Shown piece by piece: positions 46,769 through 57,929 of a stretch of DNA of 64,000 nt; the stretch's first letter is position 1; every line of letters starts with the position of its first letter. The stretch is from Mactromeris polynyma (lineage: Eukaryota > Mollusca > Bivalvia > Venerida > Mactridae). A program made the position numbers and the translations under genes. Below the pieces are notes generated by a model that searched no databases, had not been told where the DNA came from, and was given only the letters and a program-made list of their open reading frames with translations. The DNA is taken from contig JASFXZ010000014.1 in the NCBI GenBank assembly GCA_032209605.1, forward strand, positions 7,088,912 to 7,152,911, written 5' to 3'.

Positions 46769-48458
46769 CATTTAGTTAAAATATTACAGTGTCACAGTTT
46801 TTAAATGATACTCTATATGCTCGAAAACTATTTGGTGTATCTTCCGTCTTTAACCATTAACGTATCATATCTCCAGATTCCCGACTTTGGTTTAACCTTA
46901 CGTTGTTATATCTCCATCTCCGCAATTTAAGAGTAAATAAAAAAAATTTAAATTTACCTTTTTGCTCTATCTCCAAATATTTTTTTTTAATTTCTCTAAT
47001 ACCCCTTGTTAAAAGACCAAAACAGTTATAGTATAGTAAATATATCATTCATAATGCTATGTTGCCAAAATTTCTTTTCAATCGTTCTACAATGAAAAAA
47101 GATACGATCACCTGAATCTTTAAACGCAAAATTCTCGAAAACATGAACATGGTAGATAGAGCAATTTAAGAATTAGGCGACGAACTGTAAACAAATATTA
47201 ATACATTGCTTTAAACCCCATCTGAACTCCACAGAAACAGCTAATTAGTTCACAAACGTTTATGATATTATTTCGTTCGGTGAACTTTGGAACTATTTTG
47301 TTTGCGTAGTAATTAGGATGTGCACGTTTTTGACATGTTACAGTCTTTTTTGTGTTTTGAAAACGGGAACCAATTGTTGTATGCCTCTCAAATTGCCACT
47401 ACAATAGACGGTACCTGAGCGGTACCGTCCAAAAATGACGATCTTTTTTGAATAAGTAATTAAGTCAAATTGCTACCTCAATGCGATCCCGTTAACGGTT
47501 CGATTTCAGCAGACTATGTATGCCGTTTTCCCGCAGACTCGAGCTCCTAAGCATAAAAGTCATGGCATGTTAATTAAATACACAATTTACTTACATATTT
47601 TTTATTTTAAACTAAATTAGAATTCGCCAGAACAGAAGAATAATCCATCGCGTAAAACTATTGATTGTGTCACTAGTGAAAAATGCGATGTACAGTTTTG
47701 CACCACGCCCGGTCGTATTTCATTGACACAATCACCACTCACGTCGGCCGACCTCGGAAATTAAAAGTCGACACGGCGCCTCTGAAATCTGCGAGTAGAA
47801 CATTTTCGACGTATTTCGCATCAAACAATGCGCCGACTACTGTCGAGACGCGGCGCTTTTGAAGTCTGCAAGAACAAATTTACCTCGCAGCACTTCAAAC
47901 ATTTCGTGCCGATTTGTCCGCTTTGGCATTGGCTTAATAGGTAAACATGCCGACACACAACTACTTTTTGTGAGAGATTGAGAAATAAACGACCGACGAC
48001 TTGTGCCAACAACACGTGCAACTAACGTTACAAATTATTGTTTCATCACCCTTCTTAGTTTTGCGCACTATCGTGATCAGAATTGTTAATTTAGTTCTCT
48101 GGAGTGTTATTATTACGCGCTTCACATATCTATCACATGTGTCGGGTACGCGGGACGTGATCTGATTGGCTGAAAAGTGGTTTAGGTGACAAGCGACAAG
48201 CACCACATTCGATTGTTTTTGGCAAGCGTGTGTTATATTTTGCGCGTGCCACTTACAAGTGTTTCGATGTCTAAATAATTATAGACCGGCATGGAAAATT
48301 CCGTATCTTTTTTTTAGTACGTGACCTACACTATTTTCCGAAAATACACGGTTTTCCGAAAATAATATGTTCGAATCGGACGGTCTCAAAAGACAGAAAT
48401 ACAGCTCAAGACGGAAGACTTTCACCCATGTGCCATTATGTAAGGTTGGGAAATTTTA

Positions 48459-48474
48459 GGGGGGGGGGGGGGGG
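48459..48474. repeat. poly-G run, 16 bases
   Basis: Uninterrupted homopolymer immediately before the GTAACT-rich tandem repeat; its length is likely unreliable in any assembly. Confidence 0.9.
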
Positions 48475-48483
48475 TCGCCCCGG

Positions 48484-48840
48484 TGGTAACTGGTGATAAC
48501 TCAGTCAATTAGGTGGTAACTTTTCTACTTCTATCAAAATCTGAAAAACATACCCTCACATTTCCAGTTACCAGGTAACTGCACTATATGTATGGTAACT
48601 TTTAGGTAACTGGTGGTAACTCAGTCAATTGAGTGATAACTTTTCTACTAGATGAAAAAAATACCCTTGCATTTCAAGTTACCAGGTAACTGCACTATAT
48701 ACATGTATATTTATTTATCTATGGTAACTCTTTTGTAACTTGGGGTTTCTCAGTTTTAATTGAATTGTTACTTTTATAATTTACCAGGTAACTACACTAT
48801 ATCGTCATGAGTATATCTATGGTAAATTTTAGGTTACTTG
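48484..48840. repeat. about 120-bp tandem repeat, three diverged units
   Basis: Units begin at about 48,487, 48,607 and 48,735. Each contains GGTAACTCAGTCAATT or a relative of it, TTTTCTACT, then AGTTACCAGGTAACTGCACT (or the third unit's equivalent) and TATGGTAA. GGTAACT and its complement AGTTACC recur throughout. Confidence 0.8.
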
Positions 48841-49201
48841 GGGTAATTCAATCCACGCTGACCAGCAGGCAGTAGCTGTTCTTGGACGGTACCGCTCAGG
48901 TACTGTCTATAGTAGTGTGGCAATTTGAGAGGCACACAACAATTGGTTCCCGTTTTCAAAACAGAAAAAAGGCTGAAAGCCTGTAACATGTCAAAAACGT
49001 CCACATCCTAATTACTACGCATCGTAGTACATGTAGTTCTAAAATTCACCGAACGAAATAATATCATAAACGTTTCAATAAAATGAAATGTTGAAAAGGT
49101 GACCTGCTAAAGTGGTTTGTGAACTAATTAGCTGTTTCTGTGGAGTTCAGATGGGTTTTAAAGCAATGTGTTAATACACACGAGTTTGTTTACAGTTTTG
49201 G

Positions 49202-50599
49202 GTGTGCTCATAATAACATTTAATGAACGAAAAATGCTCGTCTCTTTTATATTGTTTACAGATAGTTCATTCTTGTACTTCATTCATGAAGTACTTACTA
49301 AATGTATATCTTGTTTTACGCCTTATTAATTTCATAAATCGTCATCGTTTTGTAAAGTGCATTTTTAAGAACTTCTACCGTTTTCGTTTAGTACAGATTC
49401 TTACTTTTCGCCGGTTGGTGAAACTGCGTGACAGAACGCTATAGCGCTATAAACGCGATAAATTCGCTAAGCGAACGCACTTAGAAGAGTGTACTGTGTT
49501 TAAAGGATATATATTAATCGATGACAAGTGATTAATGGTGTTGTTGTTCTTTATTGTGGTTTGATTATCTAGCATTTCTAGAAAAAGTCGGATTGAAGAT
49601 CTCTTGGAAAAAATGTTCAATATTTTTTCAATATTTTTTTATTCTTTTTCGCATTTCTGCCTTATGATTTAGTTTTATTCCATATTCCATGCAAACCATC
49701 TGACCTAATTACACATACTTGGATACTATAAAACCGTTTAGTTACAAAACGGAAACTTGTATGCAATGAGTTGCCAGCTTGGCTACAGAGACAAGTGGTA
49801 CCGCCCCACAGCACTTTGGTGCTTTGATTAACATAAAAAATTAAAATAATTGGTATCTCCTGCTGAAAAGAATTAGTGTTCTGATAGCAACGCAAGTAAA
49901 TAGGAATTTGAATCTTGACTTTGAAGTGCGACATCAACCAAATGGCAATTGCAATGTTCTTGTCATCTAGTATTCATAGTTGAGTAGTCCAAGAAAAAAA
50001 AGGTAATCAGTTCCCTGCATGATGGCTTTGATACAGCCAATTTAATATATTGAAAAGGATTGTAAACTAGATGTGTCCATACTGATAGGAATGGCCCCGC
50101 TATGGACTTTTCAATAGAATGCAAATACTTGGTTTGTGAAGGCCAAATAATTTTGAAGCAAAATTGATTGGAAAACCAACTTTTTAACTACAGAAAGGGC
50201 ACTAACTCAAAACAAAATTGGCAGATTGTAACTGAAATCAAACTTTTTAAGAAACCAATTTTTAAGTAAAAAAGGGCCGTAACTTTTTAGAAAATTGCCA
50301 TATTGTAACTGTTATCATTTTACTTTTCTATTCTTATGTGCCAATTTGGAATTTAATCCATTCATTATTTCAAAAGTTATTGATCGGAAACCAATTTTTA
50401 GTTTTAAAAAGGGCCATAACTCTTCCAAAGATTGGTGAACTTTAACCGTTATTGGACTTGACATGTAACCAGGGGTCCATTTGACCCTTGATTTGACCCT
50501 TTGACCCCTGGAATATCCAAAAATCCACCTTTGACCCTCGGAATTCTGGCTGAAGGGTCAGTTTTTCTCTAAATCATAGGTATTTTGCCCTTGAGATTC
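49202..50599. other. no gene recognised
   Basis: AT-rich non-coding DNA between the composite transposon and segmental copy B. It contains repeat-like phrases such as AAAGGGCCATAACTCTT near 50,270-50,420 and a TTTGACCC-rich stretch at 50,465-50,570. I found no CtIP N-terminal exon here. Confidence 0.5.
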
Positions 50600-50951
50600 A
50601 ACTCCTTATATTGGATTTAGATAAGAAAAGCCTGTTCTTTTAACTATGAAATTTCCCAAAATTAGAGCTGAATTAATTAAAGATTTCCTTAATTGGCAAA
50701 TTTTTTGACGCAAATTTTGATCAAATTCCTAAAATATAACAAAATCTGCAGAGGGAAAAAATCACTTGGAATTTAATATCTGGATTTGGAAAAGAAAATA
50801 CCTTGAACATTTTAAGGGAAAATGCTTGCATGTATATATAATGTGTTTGTTAGACTTAATGCAATCATGTCGTTTTAGAAACCTCGAATTTGTAATTTAT
50901 ATGTACTTGTATTAGATTACAGATACATGTTATACTTGTTGAATATTTCAG

Positions 50952-53900
50952 ACCTTGAGAACATGGATCCAGAACGGAATGATTTGACAATGGAGAACAG
51001 TTTCGACTTGTAATATCTTTGAATCATTAAACAAGAATTCCAATATGTTGTCTTATAGTTATAATAATAATAAAGACTTTACGTCAAGAGGCTGCACATT
51101 TGATACAGCCCAATCTTGCTTTATGTCTTAAAATTACATCATATATATTATGAATTTCCTATTTATCACTCCCCAAGAGTAAAAATGTTCAGAAACATAT
51201 TTTTATTTTGCTCTTGTATGTTCTTGTATTTTCATGGGAAAATTACCTAATAATATTTTTTAAATTTTTCACTTCATTATAAATATGGTATTGTATACAT
51301 ACCAGAGTGCCACATTGGTGTGATGATAGTTATAGTTATAAATTGACGATCTGATATTAAATGATTTTTTTTTTTTAAATCCAGTCCCCCCAAAAAGCAA
51401 GATAAAAATATTGCCCATGTTGCCGTGGTGAGGAAACGATATGATAGACAAAAACTACAGGGTCATAGTTGTATGCAGTGTGTCGAGGTAAGTACCTAAC
51501 TCTGTTCACTTTCTAACCATTTTTAGCATACCTGAGCAAGAAGTGAGCATTTGGCTGTCCGTCATCTGTCCTTCGTCAACAATTTGATTATTTGTTCAAA
51601 TTTGTTGAGCAATCCTAACCAAACATGGATACAATGTATATGGTCATATGATAATAGGATAATGTTGGATTTTGGGCCAGATCGGACCAGCAAGTCAAGA
51701 GTTATGTGCCCTTGAGCAGTCTTCACAATACCCCACTTGCCCGAAGCCTAGGACAAGTAAAATAACCGTCGGACAAATAAAAAACCCATTTCGTCTGCCC
51801 GAACAGACAAGTCGTGTTCGTGGTCCGGACTGACTAACTTTTATCCAAGCTGATACAAAAATTGATGACGTAGTATTTTTGACTGGTTTTAATTTTTTGT
51901 AAATTTTGTTTGTGTAACAGCACTTTTTCAGCAAATATCGTTATCAGTCTTCATTTCAGATAAATCAAAACTTCTTCGTTATTTTGACGGTGCTATTAAT
52001 TTTATTCGGGCAAGTGAAAGTGAATGAAGCAAGTGGAAATTGCAAGCTGTCTGCCCAAATGTGCAAGTTTTGTTAATGCTGTAGAAACCTCATTTTTGAA
52101 TCAATCTTGATGAAACTTTGTCAGAGTGTATGTTTCTACGAAATCTAGATCAAGTTGGAAACTTGGTCACCTTGGGCAAAAAACTACATGTTCTACCTGT
52201 ACACTATATATTCTGACTTGTCATAGGATGTTTTAAGTTGCTTTGAGAGGAAAAAATATCATATTTACTAGTTGAAAACCTAGAGTACTGGTTTGGTTAG
52301 TAGACTGCTGGACTTCACTTTTAAATCAGCCTGTGACTTTCAAGGACTTGTTATAATTGTTTATTCTAGCCGTTCTGATTGGTACAGAGAATTGCGCAAA
52401 TATTAAGAATACAATTAGGGGAGAGAAGAGGGGACTGGGTCCAGCCTCTAATACCTCTGTCTCTGGTGGCTGGGTGGTTACGGTTTCTGTCTTTGGAACA
52501 GGAGGTCAAAGGTTCGAATTCTGGTAGGGTCCATTCTGATATTGTCGGTTGGTGAGCCGCCAACTACTTAAACAATGGCTACTGTGTCCGGCCTTGTGCT
52601 TGGGGTTAAAAAGTAAGGAATCGGGAAATAAGTGCACTCAGAAGTAGGTGTCTCATAAGTCAGAAATGGCACTATAATAAACACTTCACTTTTTACTTTT
52701 TATCTATGGTAAAAAGTTGTTGTGGTGTTGTTACGTTAAGAAATATGTCCTGTTTTTATTGAGTCATTGATTTACTTATATTACAAGTTGTGTTCATTGT
52801 TTCAGTACTACAAATCAGCAGGTAGATCTGATGAGGAAATAAAACAACACATGTGTCAAATTTCTAGACATCGAGCTCAGTATGTACGTCCAGATACCCC
52901 ACCACATTACTGGGACATAGGATTTATTGACACTCAGGAATGTCATAATGAATCAGGTAGTTCATTATTATGTTAACATAGGGGTCGATATGATCGAAGC
53001 ATATGGTGGCATGTGTGAAATGATTGTTATCTCGTTCCCACGACTGAGTATCTCGTTCCCACGACTGAGTATCTCATTCCCACGACTGAGTAACTCATTC
53101 CCACGACTTACTTTCTCGTTCCCACGATTGAGTATCTCGTTCCCACGACTGAGTATCTCTTTCCCACGATTGAGTATCTCGTTCCCACGACTTACTTAGT
53201 CATGGGAACAAGGTAAAATATTTTCACACATCTTTGCCACCGTAAATGCATCACAATGCAAGCACATGGTAATTAGTCAACAGTTGACAATAATTTGACA
53301 TAATTGTGTCAGTTTAATGTATGTTTTGTTTTCTGTTTGATGCTAGGTATTTAACACAGTTATTATGAGGTAAAAGACATGATAATTGGTGGTATTTCTT
53401 GTATTTTCTTGCAAACATTTTCATACATTTATATAATTATACCAGTTTGTATTGTTGTTTAAACATCTACTATTGGGATCGCCCTGTTCGTCGCTGTCGT
53501 CCATCGTCAACAATTTAGACTGTTAACACTCTACATGTTACATCTTTTACATCTGCATGAAACTTGGTCAGAATGTTTGTCTCAATAAAATCTAGGCCAG
53601 GTTCGAAACTTGGTCATCTGGGGTCAAAAACTAGGTCACTAGGTCAAATTATAGTAAAACCATGTTAACACTCCAGAGGTCACATTTTTAACAAGGTTTT
53701 CAAAGAAAACCAGTTATTAGAATGGTGCGTGTCAATGGGCGGGCGGACGGGCGGTCGGGCTGGCGGGCGGTCGTCAAACTGGGGGTTTCCAGCGGAGTTA
53801 CGTTGATCATATTGTAACCAAACTTGGTGTATAGTAAGAACATGTGGACAGCTCGCTTGGGATTGCTTTTGGGTTCGGTCCACCTGAGGTCAAGGTCACC

Positions 53901-56308
53901 GTTACTAAAAATAGAAATTTGGTTTCCGGCGAATTACTTGAGTTTCGTTGATCATATTGACAGCATACTTGGTGTATAGTAAGAACATGTGGAAAGCTCA
54001 CTTGGGATTGCTTTTGGGTTCGGCCCGCCAAAGGTCAAGGTCACCGTTACTAAAAATAGAAATTTGGTTTCCGGCGCATAACTTTTGTTTCGTTTATCAT
54101 ATTGACATCAAACTTGGTGTATAGTAAGACATGTGGTTATCTGGCTTGGGATTGCTTTTGGGTTCGTTCCGTCCAAGGTCAAGGTCACTTAAAATTTAAA
54201 AATCAGTTTCCACTTAATATCTTTGCTATGCGTGGTGTATAGTTGTTGCATAAATATATAATATATATAAGTGTGAGTGTGTGTATGCATGTATCACCTC
54301 TGGCACCTTTGCAGCATTGATGATCATCATGTATTCATTATACAAATAGAGCCGTGGTTCGAATAATTAGGTTTAAAACCTGGTTTGTGGGCATTGCCAA
54401 TTTCTTGTTTACTTGATTTATATGAGACATGGTCAGAATGTTTGTCTCAATAAAATCTAACTGGGTCATCTGAGGTCAAAACTAGGTCACAGAATCAAAT
54501 AATTGAAAATCATTTAGGATTCTCGGGAGGCTGCATTTTCTGCCGGAACTACATAAAACTTGATCAGAATTTTATCTTAATAAAATGCAAGTCCAGTGTG
54601 GTACGGGGTCATCTGAGGACAAAAAGAAGGTCTAAAGGTCAAATAATTGAAAATCCTCTTGGACTCTCTTGAAGCCAATATGGCAATGTACTCAGGGGGG
54701 GCGATAAAGGGCCACCATGGCCCTCTTGTTAGATCAAATTGTCATACACTCACATCGCTGATTTATTCGTAACAGGGTATACACAAGTTCGGATATGCAC
54801 TTAATTTTTACATGCATGATTTTATTTGTGACAAGAAATTTTCATAGTGGATCTAGTGGTAGAGGACATAGTGATCTAGTGGTAGAGGACACAGTGATCT
54901 CATGGCAGAGGACATAGTGGTCTTGTGGTAGAGGACATAGTGATCTGGTGGTAGAGGACATCGTGATCTAGTGGTAGAGGATATATGGATCTAGTGGTAG
55001 AGGACATATGGATCTAGTGAAAGAGGACATATGGATCTATTGGTAAAATACATACTGATCTAGTGGTAGAGGATATATGGATCTAGTGGTAGAGGATATA
55101 TGGATCTAGTGGTAGAGGATATATGGATCTAGTGGTAGAGGACATATGGATCTAGTGAAAGAGGACATATGGATCTATTGGTAAAATACATACTGATCTA
55201 GTGGTAGAGGACATAGTGATCTGGTGGTAGAGGATATATGGATCTAGTGGTAGAGGATATATGGATCTAGTGGTAGAGGACATATGGATCTAGTGAAAGA
55301 GGACATATGGATCTAGTGAAAGAGGACATATGGATCTAGTGAAAGAGGACATATGGATCTATTGGTAAAATACATACTGATCTAGTGGTAGAGGATATAT
55401 GAAACTTATTGTAGAGAACATAGTGATCTAGTGGTAGAGGACACAGTGATCTAGTGGTAGAAGACATAGTGATCTAGTGGTAGAAGACATAGTGATCTAG
55501 TGGTAGAGAACATAGTGATCTAGTGGTAGAGGACATAGTGATCTAGTGGTAGAGAACATAGTGATCTAGTGGTAGAGGACACAGTGATCTATTTGTAGAA
55601 GACATAGTGATCTAGTGGTAGAAGACATAGTGATCTGGTGGTAGAGGACATAGTGATCTATTGGTAGAGGACATAGCGGTCTAGTGGTAGAGGACATAGT
55701 GATCTGGTGGTAAAGGATATATTGATCTAGTGGTAGTGGATATATGGATCTAGTGGTAGAAGATATATGGATCTAGTGGTAGAGGACATTGGGAACTAGT
55801 GGTAGAGGACATAGTGATATATTGGTAGAGGATATATGGATATAGTGGAGGTAGTGGTAGAGGACATAGTGATATATTGGTAGAGGATATATGGATCTAG
55901 TGGTAGAGGACATAGTGATCTAGTGATAGAAGACCAGATTTCTGATCTGGAGGTCATTTGTCCAAATTCTGCTAATGACAAAATATTCATCTGCATAAAT
56001 TCCCTGACAATAGACATTAGTACTGTTTAGTAACCTAGGAAGCAGTCGCATCAAGTCAGAATGATGAATATAATGAGATGCAATAACTTGTTTCACTCAC
56101 AGTATAAATAAAAACAATTTATCTTGGTTAACCTACACATTTTGTCACTGGCTTCAAGCTGATTAATTGTTTTGCAGGTATAAAGAAGGAGGAAAGGGAA
56201 GATGGAGCTGTTGATTTACCAAGATTTCGACGACGCAGAAAACTGAACAAATACTTCAAAGCTAAAAATGAAATGCAGTATCAGGAAGACTCACAAGAAA
56301 TTATTTAG
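50952..56308 (+). CDS. partial CtIP duplicate: C-terminal exons only (possible pseudogene)
   Basis: Four exons match CtIP exons 6-9: 50952-51009, 51385-51487, 52806-52956 and 56178-56308. Lengths and phases match except that the last exon is 3 nt longer. All have GT-AG borders and no internal stop. The encoded SAE2/CtIP domain reads VVRKRYDRQKLQGHSCMQC, then QISRHRAQYVRPDTPPHYWD, then RRRRKLNKYFKAKNEMQYQ. It keeps the CxxC, RHR, TP and TQ elements. It loses the Cys before SRHR (C to I) and one Pro of the Y-V-P-P motif. No coiled-coil or disordered-region exons precede it, and no ATG-bearing first exon was identified. It could be a relic, or a short DNA-binding-only protein transcribed from a new promoter. 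Most exon 7 and 8 differences change amino acids, favouring relaxed constraint. Confidence 0.8.
51527..51720. repeat. dispersed repeat, shortened (copy B)
   Basis: Counterpart of 30,868-31,290. Starts AGCATACCTGAGCAAGAAGTG and is interrupted after GTTATGTGCCCTTGAG by unrelated sequence (CACTTGCCCGAAGCC...). Confidence 0.5.
52440..52690 (+). mobile_element. tRNA-derived SINE (copy B)
   Basis: A-box-like TGGCTGGGTGGTTACGG followed by B box GGTTCGAATTC (52,512-52,522). The body contains GTGAGCCGCCAACTACTTAA, GGTGTCTCATAAGTCAGAAA and an AATAAA-type tail. More complete than its copy A counterpart at 32,070-32,225. Confidence 0.7.
53028..53199. repeat. 21-bp tandem repeat (CGACTGAGTATCTCGTTCCCA), copy B
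   Basis: About eight units. The consensus differs from the copy A array (GACTTGCTGACTCGTTCCCGC) at several fixed positions although both are 21 bp and occupy the same place in the duplicated intron. Confidence 0.88.
53450..54730. repeat. dispersed repeat cluster specific to copy B
   Basis: Not present at the matching point of copy A. It contains three tandem modules of about 130 bp (about 53,815, 53,950, 54,100) with ACTTGGTGTATAGTAAGA, ATGTGG, CTTGGGATTGCTTTTGGGTT and AAGGTCAAGGTCACCGTTAC. Phrases such as AATGTTTGTCTCAATAAAAT are repeated, and the end is GGGCCACCATGGCCCTCTTG. The stretch GGGCGGGCGGACGGGCGGTC near 53,737 is locally GC-rich. The open frames here are by-products. Confidence 0.65.
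54848..55935. repeat. 23-bp minisatellite (copy B)
   Basis: About 47 units. The first half is dominated by a GGATATATGGATCTAGTGGT variant that is rare in copy A; the second half matches the copy A consensus GACATAGTGATCTAGTGGTA. A block with ATTGGTAAAATACATACTGA recurs three times as a higher-order marker. Confidence 0.94.
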
Positions 56309-56587
56309 TTGTCTTGAAATTCTACAAGAAATCTATGCAGCCTTATACACTGCTGGTCAACTGAATGTTAAAATGGCTTATGCTCATCTCTTTTGAGCTT
56401 TGTATGTCATAAAGCATATTTTAGAAGATTTCTGGTTCCTGGAGAACATATAGGGCAGCATGATAGGGATGTTTGTGATGAGCAAGACATTCATTTAGAC
56501 CTTTTCTATGTCTTCCTTTGTTGAATATCTTGCTTATTTTCATGTCTTATATTAGTAGCAATTCAAGCATCCCTTACACCATTTTTA

Positions 56588-57612
56588 TTAGCTCACCTGA
56601 GAACAAAGTGCTAAGCTTTTGTGATCAGTCTTTGTCTGTTTGTCCATCCATACGTACGTAAGTCCGTCTGTCAACAAGCGTTTAAAAAGAATCTCTGAAG
56701 CCACTAGGCAGAATTTCTCGAAACTGTGCTGGAAGCTTCATGTGGCAACATAAAAATACAAAAAGATTGAACAACAACAACAAAATGATTTTCTTCTAAA
56801 AACATCTTTTCTGAAAAGTTTTTGTGGAATTTCACAAAATTTAAGCAAAAGGCTGCTAGGGTGACACTCTACAAAAATACAACGAGGGGTTTGGTTTCTT
56901 AAAAAAATGCCCGCCTGGGGCAGAGCCCCTTTTCCTATATGTATATAGTGGAAACTTTAAAAATCTTCTTTTCTAAAACTCTTGACCCATTTTTGTTATA
57001 ACTTCACACAGATGGTCATTGGGTGACCCTCTATCAAGATTGTTCAAATTATTTGGATTTGTCAAAAAACATGGCTGCTGTTTTGTTTTCTGTTGTGTTC
57101 GTGTATAGTAATCAATGTTCACTAATGTGATATAATCATAAGAAACACAAGTGTGCTCTAACTATTTATTGAGAACTAATATAAGCAATGTAAACCGACA
57201 GACTGACCAAGAATACAGTGTGCTAGAAGATAAGGGTGTAGTAATATAGTCTGTTTCTAGATGCTGCAACAGCTGCCAGGGGGGGGGGCGAAGCCACTTT
57301 TCCTTTATGTATCTAGTGGAAACTACAAAAATCTTCTTGTCAAAAACCAATGGCCCACTTGAAATAAAATCACCTAAGCGTTCCTTTGGTAACTCTCTTC
57401 CAAGATTGTTCAATCGTGTGGTTCACTAAAACATGGCTGCCAGGGGGCGGATCACTTTCCTGATATATTATCATTATAGTGATATTCTTAACATGCCAAC
57501 ATTTTGGTATCTTTGTGAGAATCTTTACTTCAACAAAATTTGGCACCCTGTTACACAGGACCATATTACCAAACATTTCAGGTGAGCGATTCAATGCCAT
57601 CATGGCCCTCTG
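56588..57612. repeat. dispersed repeat, full-length with insertion (copy B)
   Basis: Counterpart of 35,421-36,275 with the same AGCTCACCTGAG / CAGGTGAGCG ends. It is interrupted by about 200 bp at about 57,078-57,275 (CTGTTTTGTTTTCTG ... GATGCTGCAACAGCTG), absent from copy A. Confidence 0.7.
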
Positions 57613-57929
57613 GTTAACAAGTTTGCATTCTTTATTAATGACTGATCTTTTTGTTGAATGAACTTGTTTGAGGTAAGCAACTTCACGAATAAAAACTTCT
57701 CTTAACTTAATATGTTAGTGTTTGCACATATATGTTCAGTCTGTTTCACTCACTGTTAGTTTATCTCTTTTTCATCAGATGCACAACTTTGTTCATATAT
57801 GAGCACCACTGTACGATTTCCATCTTCTTCTTTAAGAGACGTCCTTTCCAGAAAATGTCACATGTGACGTCGCCATATACTGACAGTGAGCAATATTTGC
57901 CCCATATGGCAATATGAAAACGAAGTGAC

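Larger units (their letters stand above)
47184..49194. mobile_element. 2-kb foldback element nested in the right transposon terminus
   Basis: Left arm 47,184-47,430 (ACTGTAAACAAATATTAATA ... GGTACCTGAGCGGTACCGTC). Right arm 48,884-49,194 is its diverged complement, ending TTTGTTTACA. The arms share CTCCACAGAAACAGCTAATT, TTTTGACATGTTACAG and GGGAACCAATTGTTG-type blocks; the right arm carries small insertions. The central 1.45 kb is not homologous to the arms. It includes two diverged units of about 75 bp (GTCGACACGGCGCC at about 47,768, GTCGAGACGCGGCGC at about 47,842), a 16-G run and a 120-bp tandem triplet. No gene seen. Confidence 0.75.
43134..49201 (+). mobile_element. candidate composite DNA transposon with F-box/LRR and DDE frames
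   Basis: Left terminus CCAAAACTCGTCGCCTTACT followed by CTTAAAATCTC (43,134-43,164). Read in reverse complement this is GAGATTTTAAGAGTAAGGCG then ACGAGTTTTGG. The right side has GAGCAATTTAAGAATTAGGC then GACGA at 47,159-47,183 and, after a 2-kb foldback insertion, GTTTTGG at 49,195-49,201. Removing the insertion gives GGCGACGAGTTTTGG, an exact match to the left end over 15 bases. Subterminal TTTGCTCTAT motifs occur at 43,218, 43,287 and 46,961, with inverted ATAGAGC(N)ATTTAAG at about 43,349 and 47,156. Inside are the F-box and DDE-like frames. Length without the insertion is about 4.06 kb. No target-site duplication is obvious. The termini are my inference from one copy. Confidence 0.6.
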
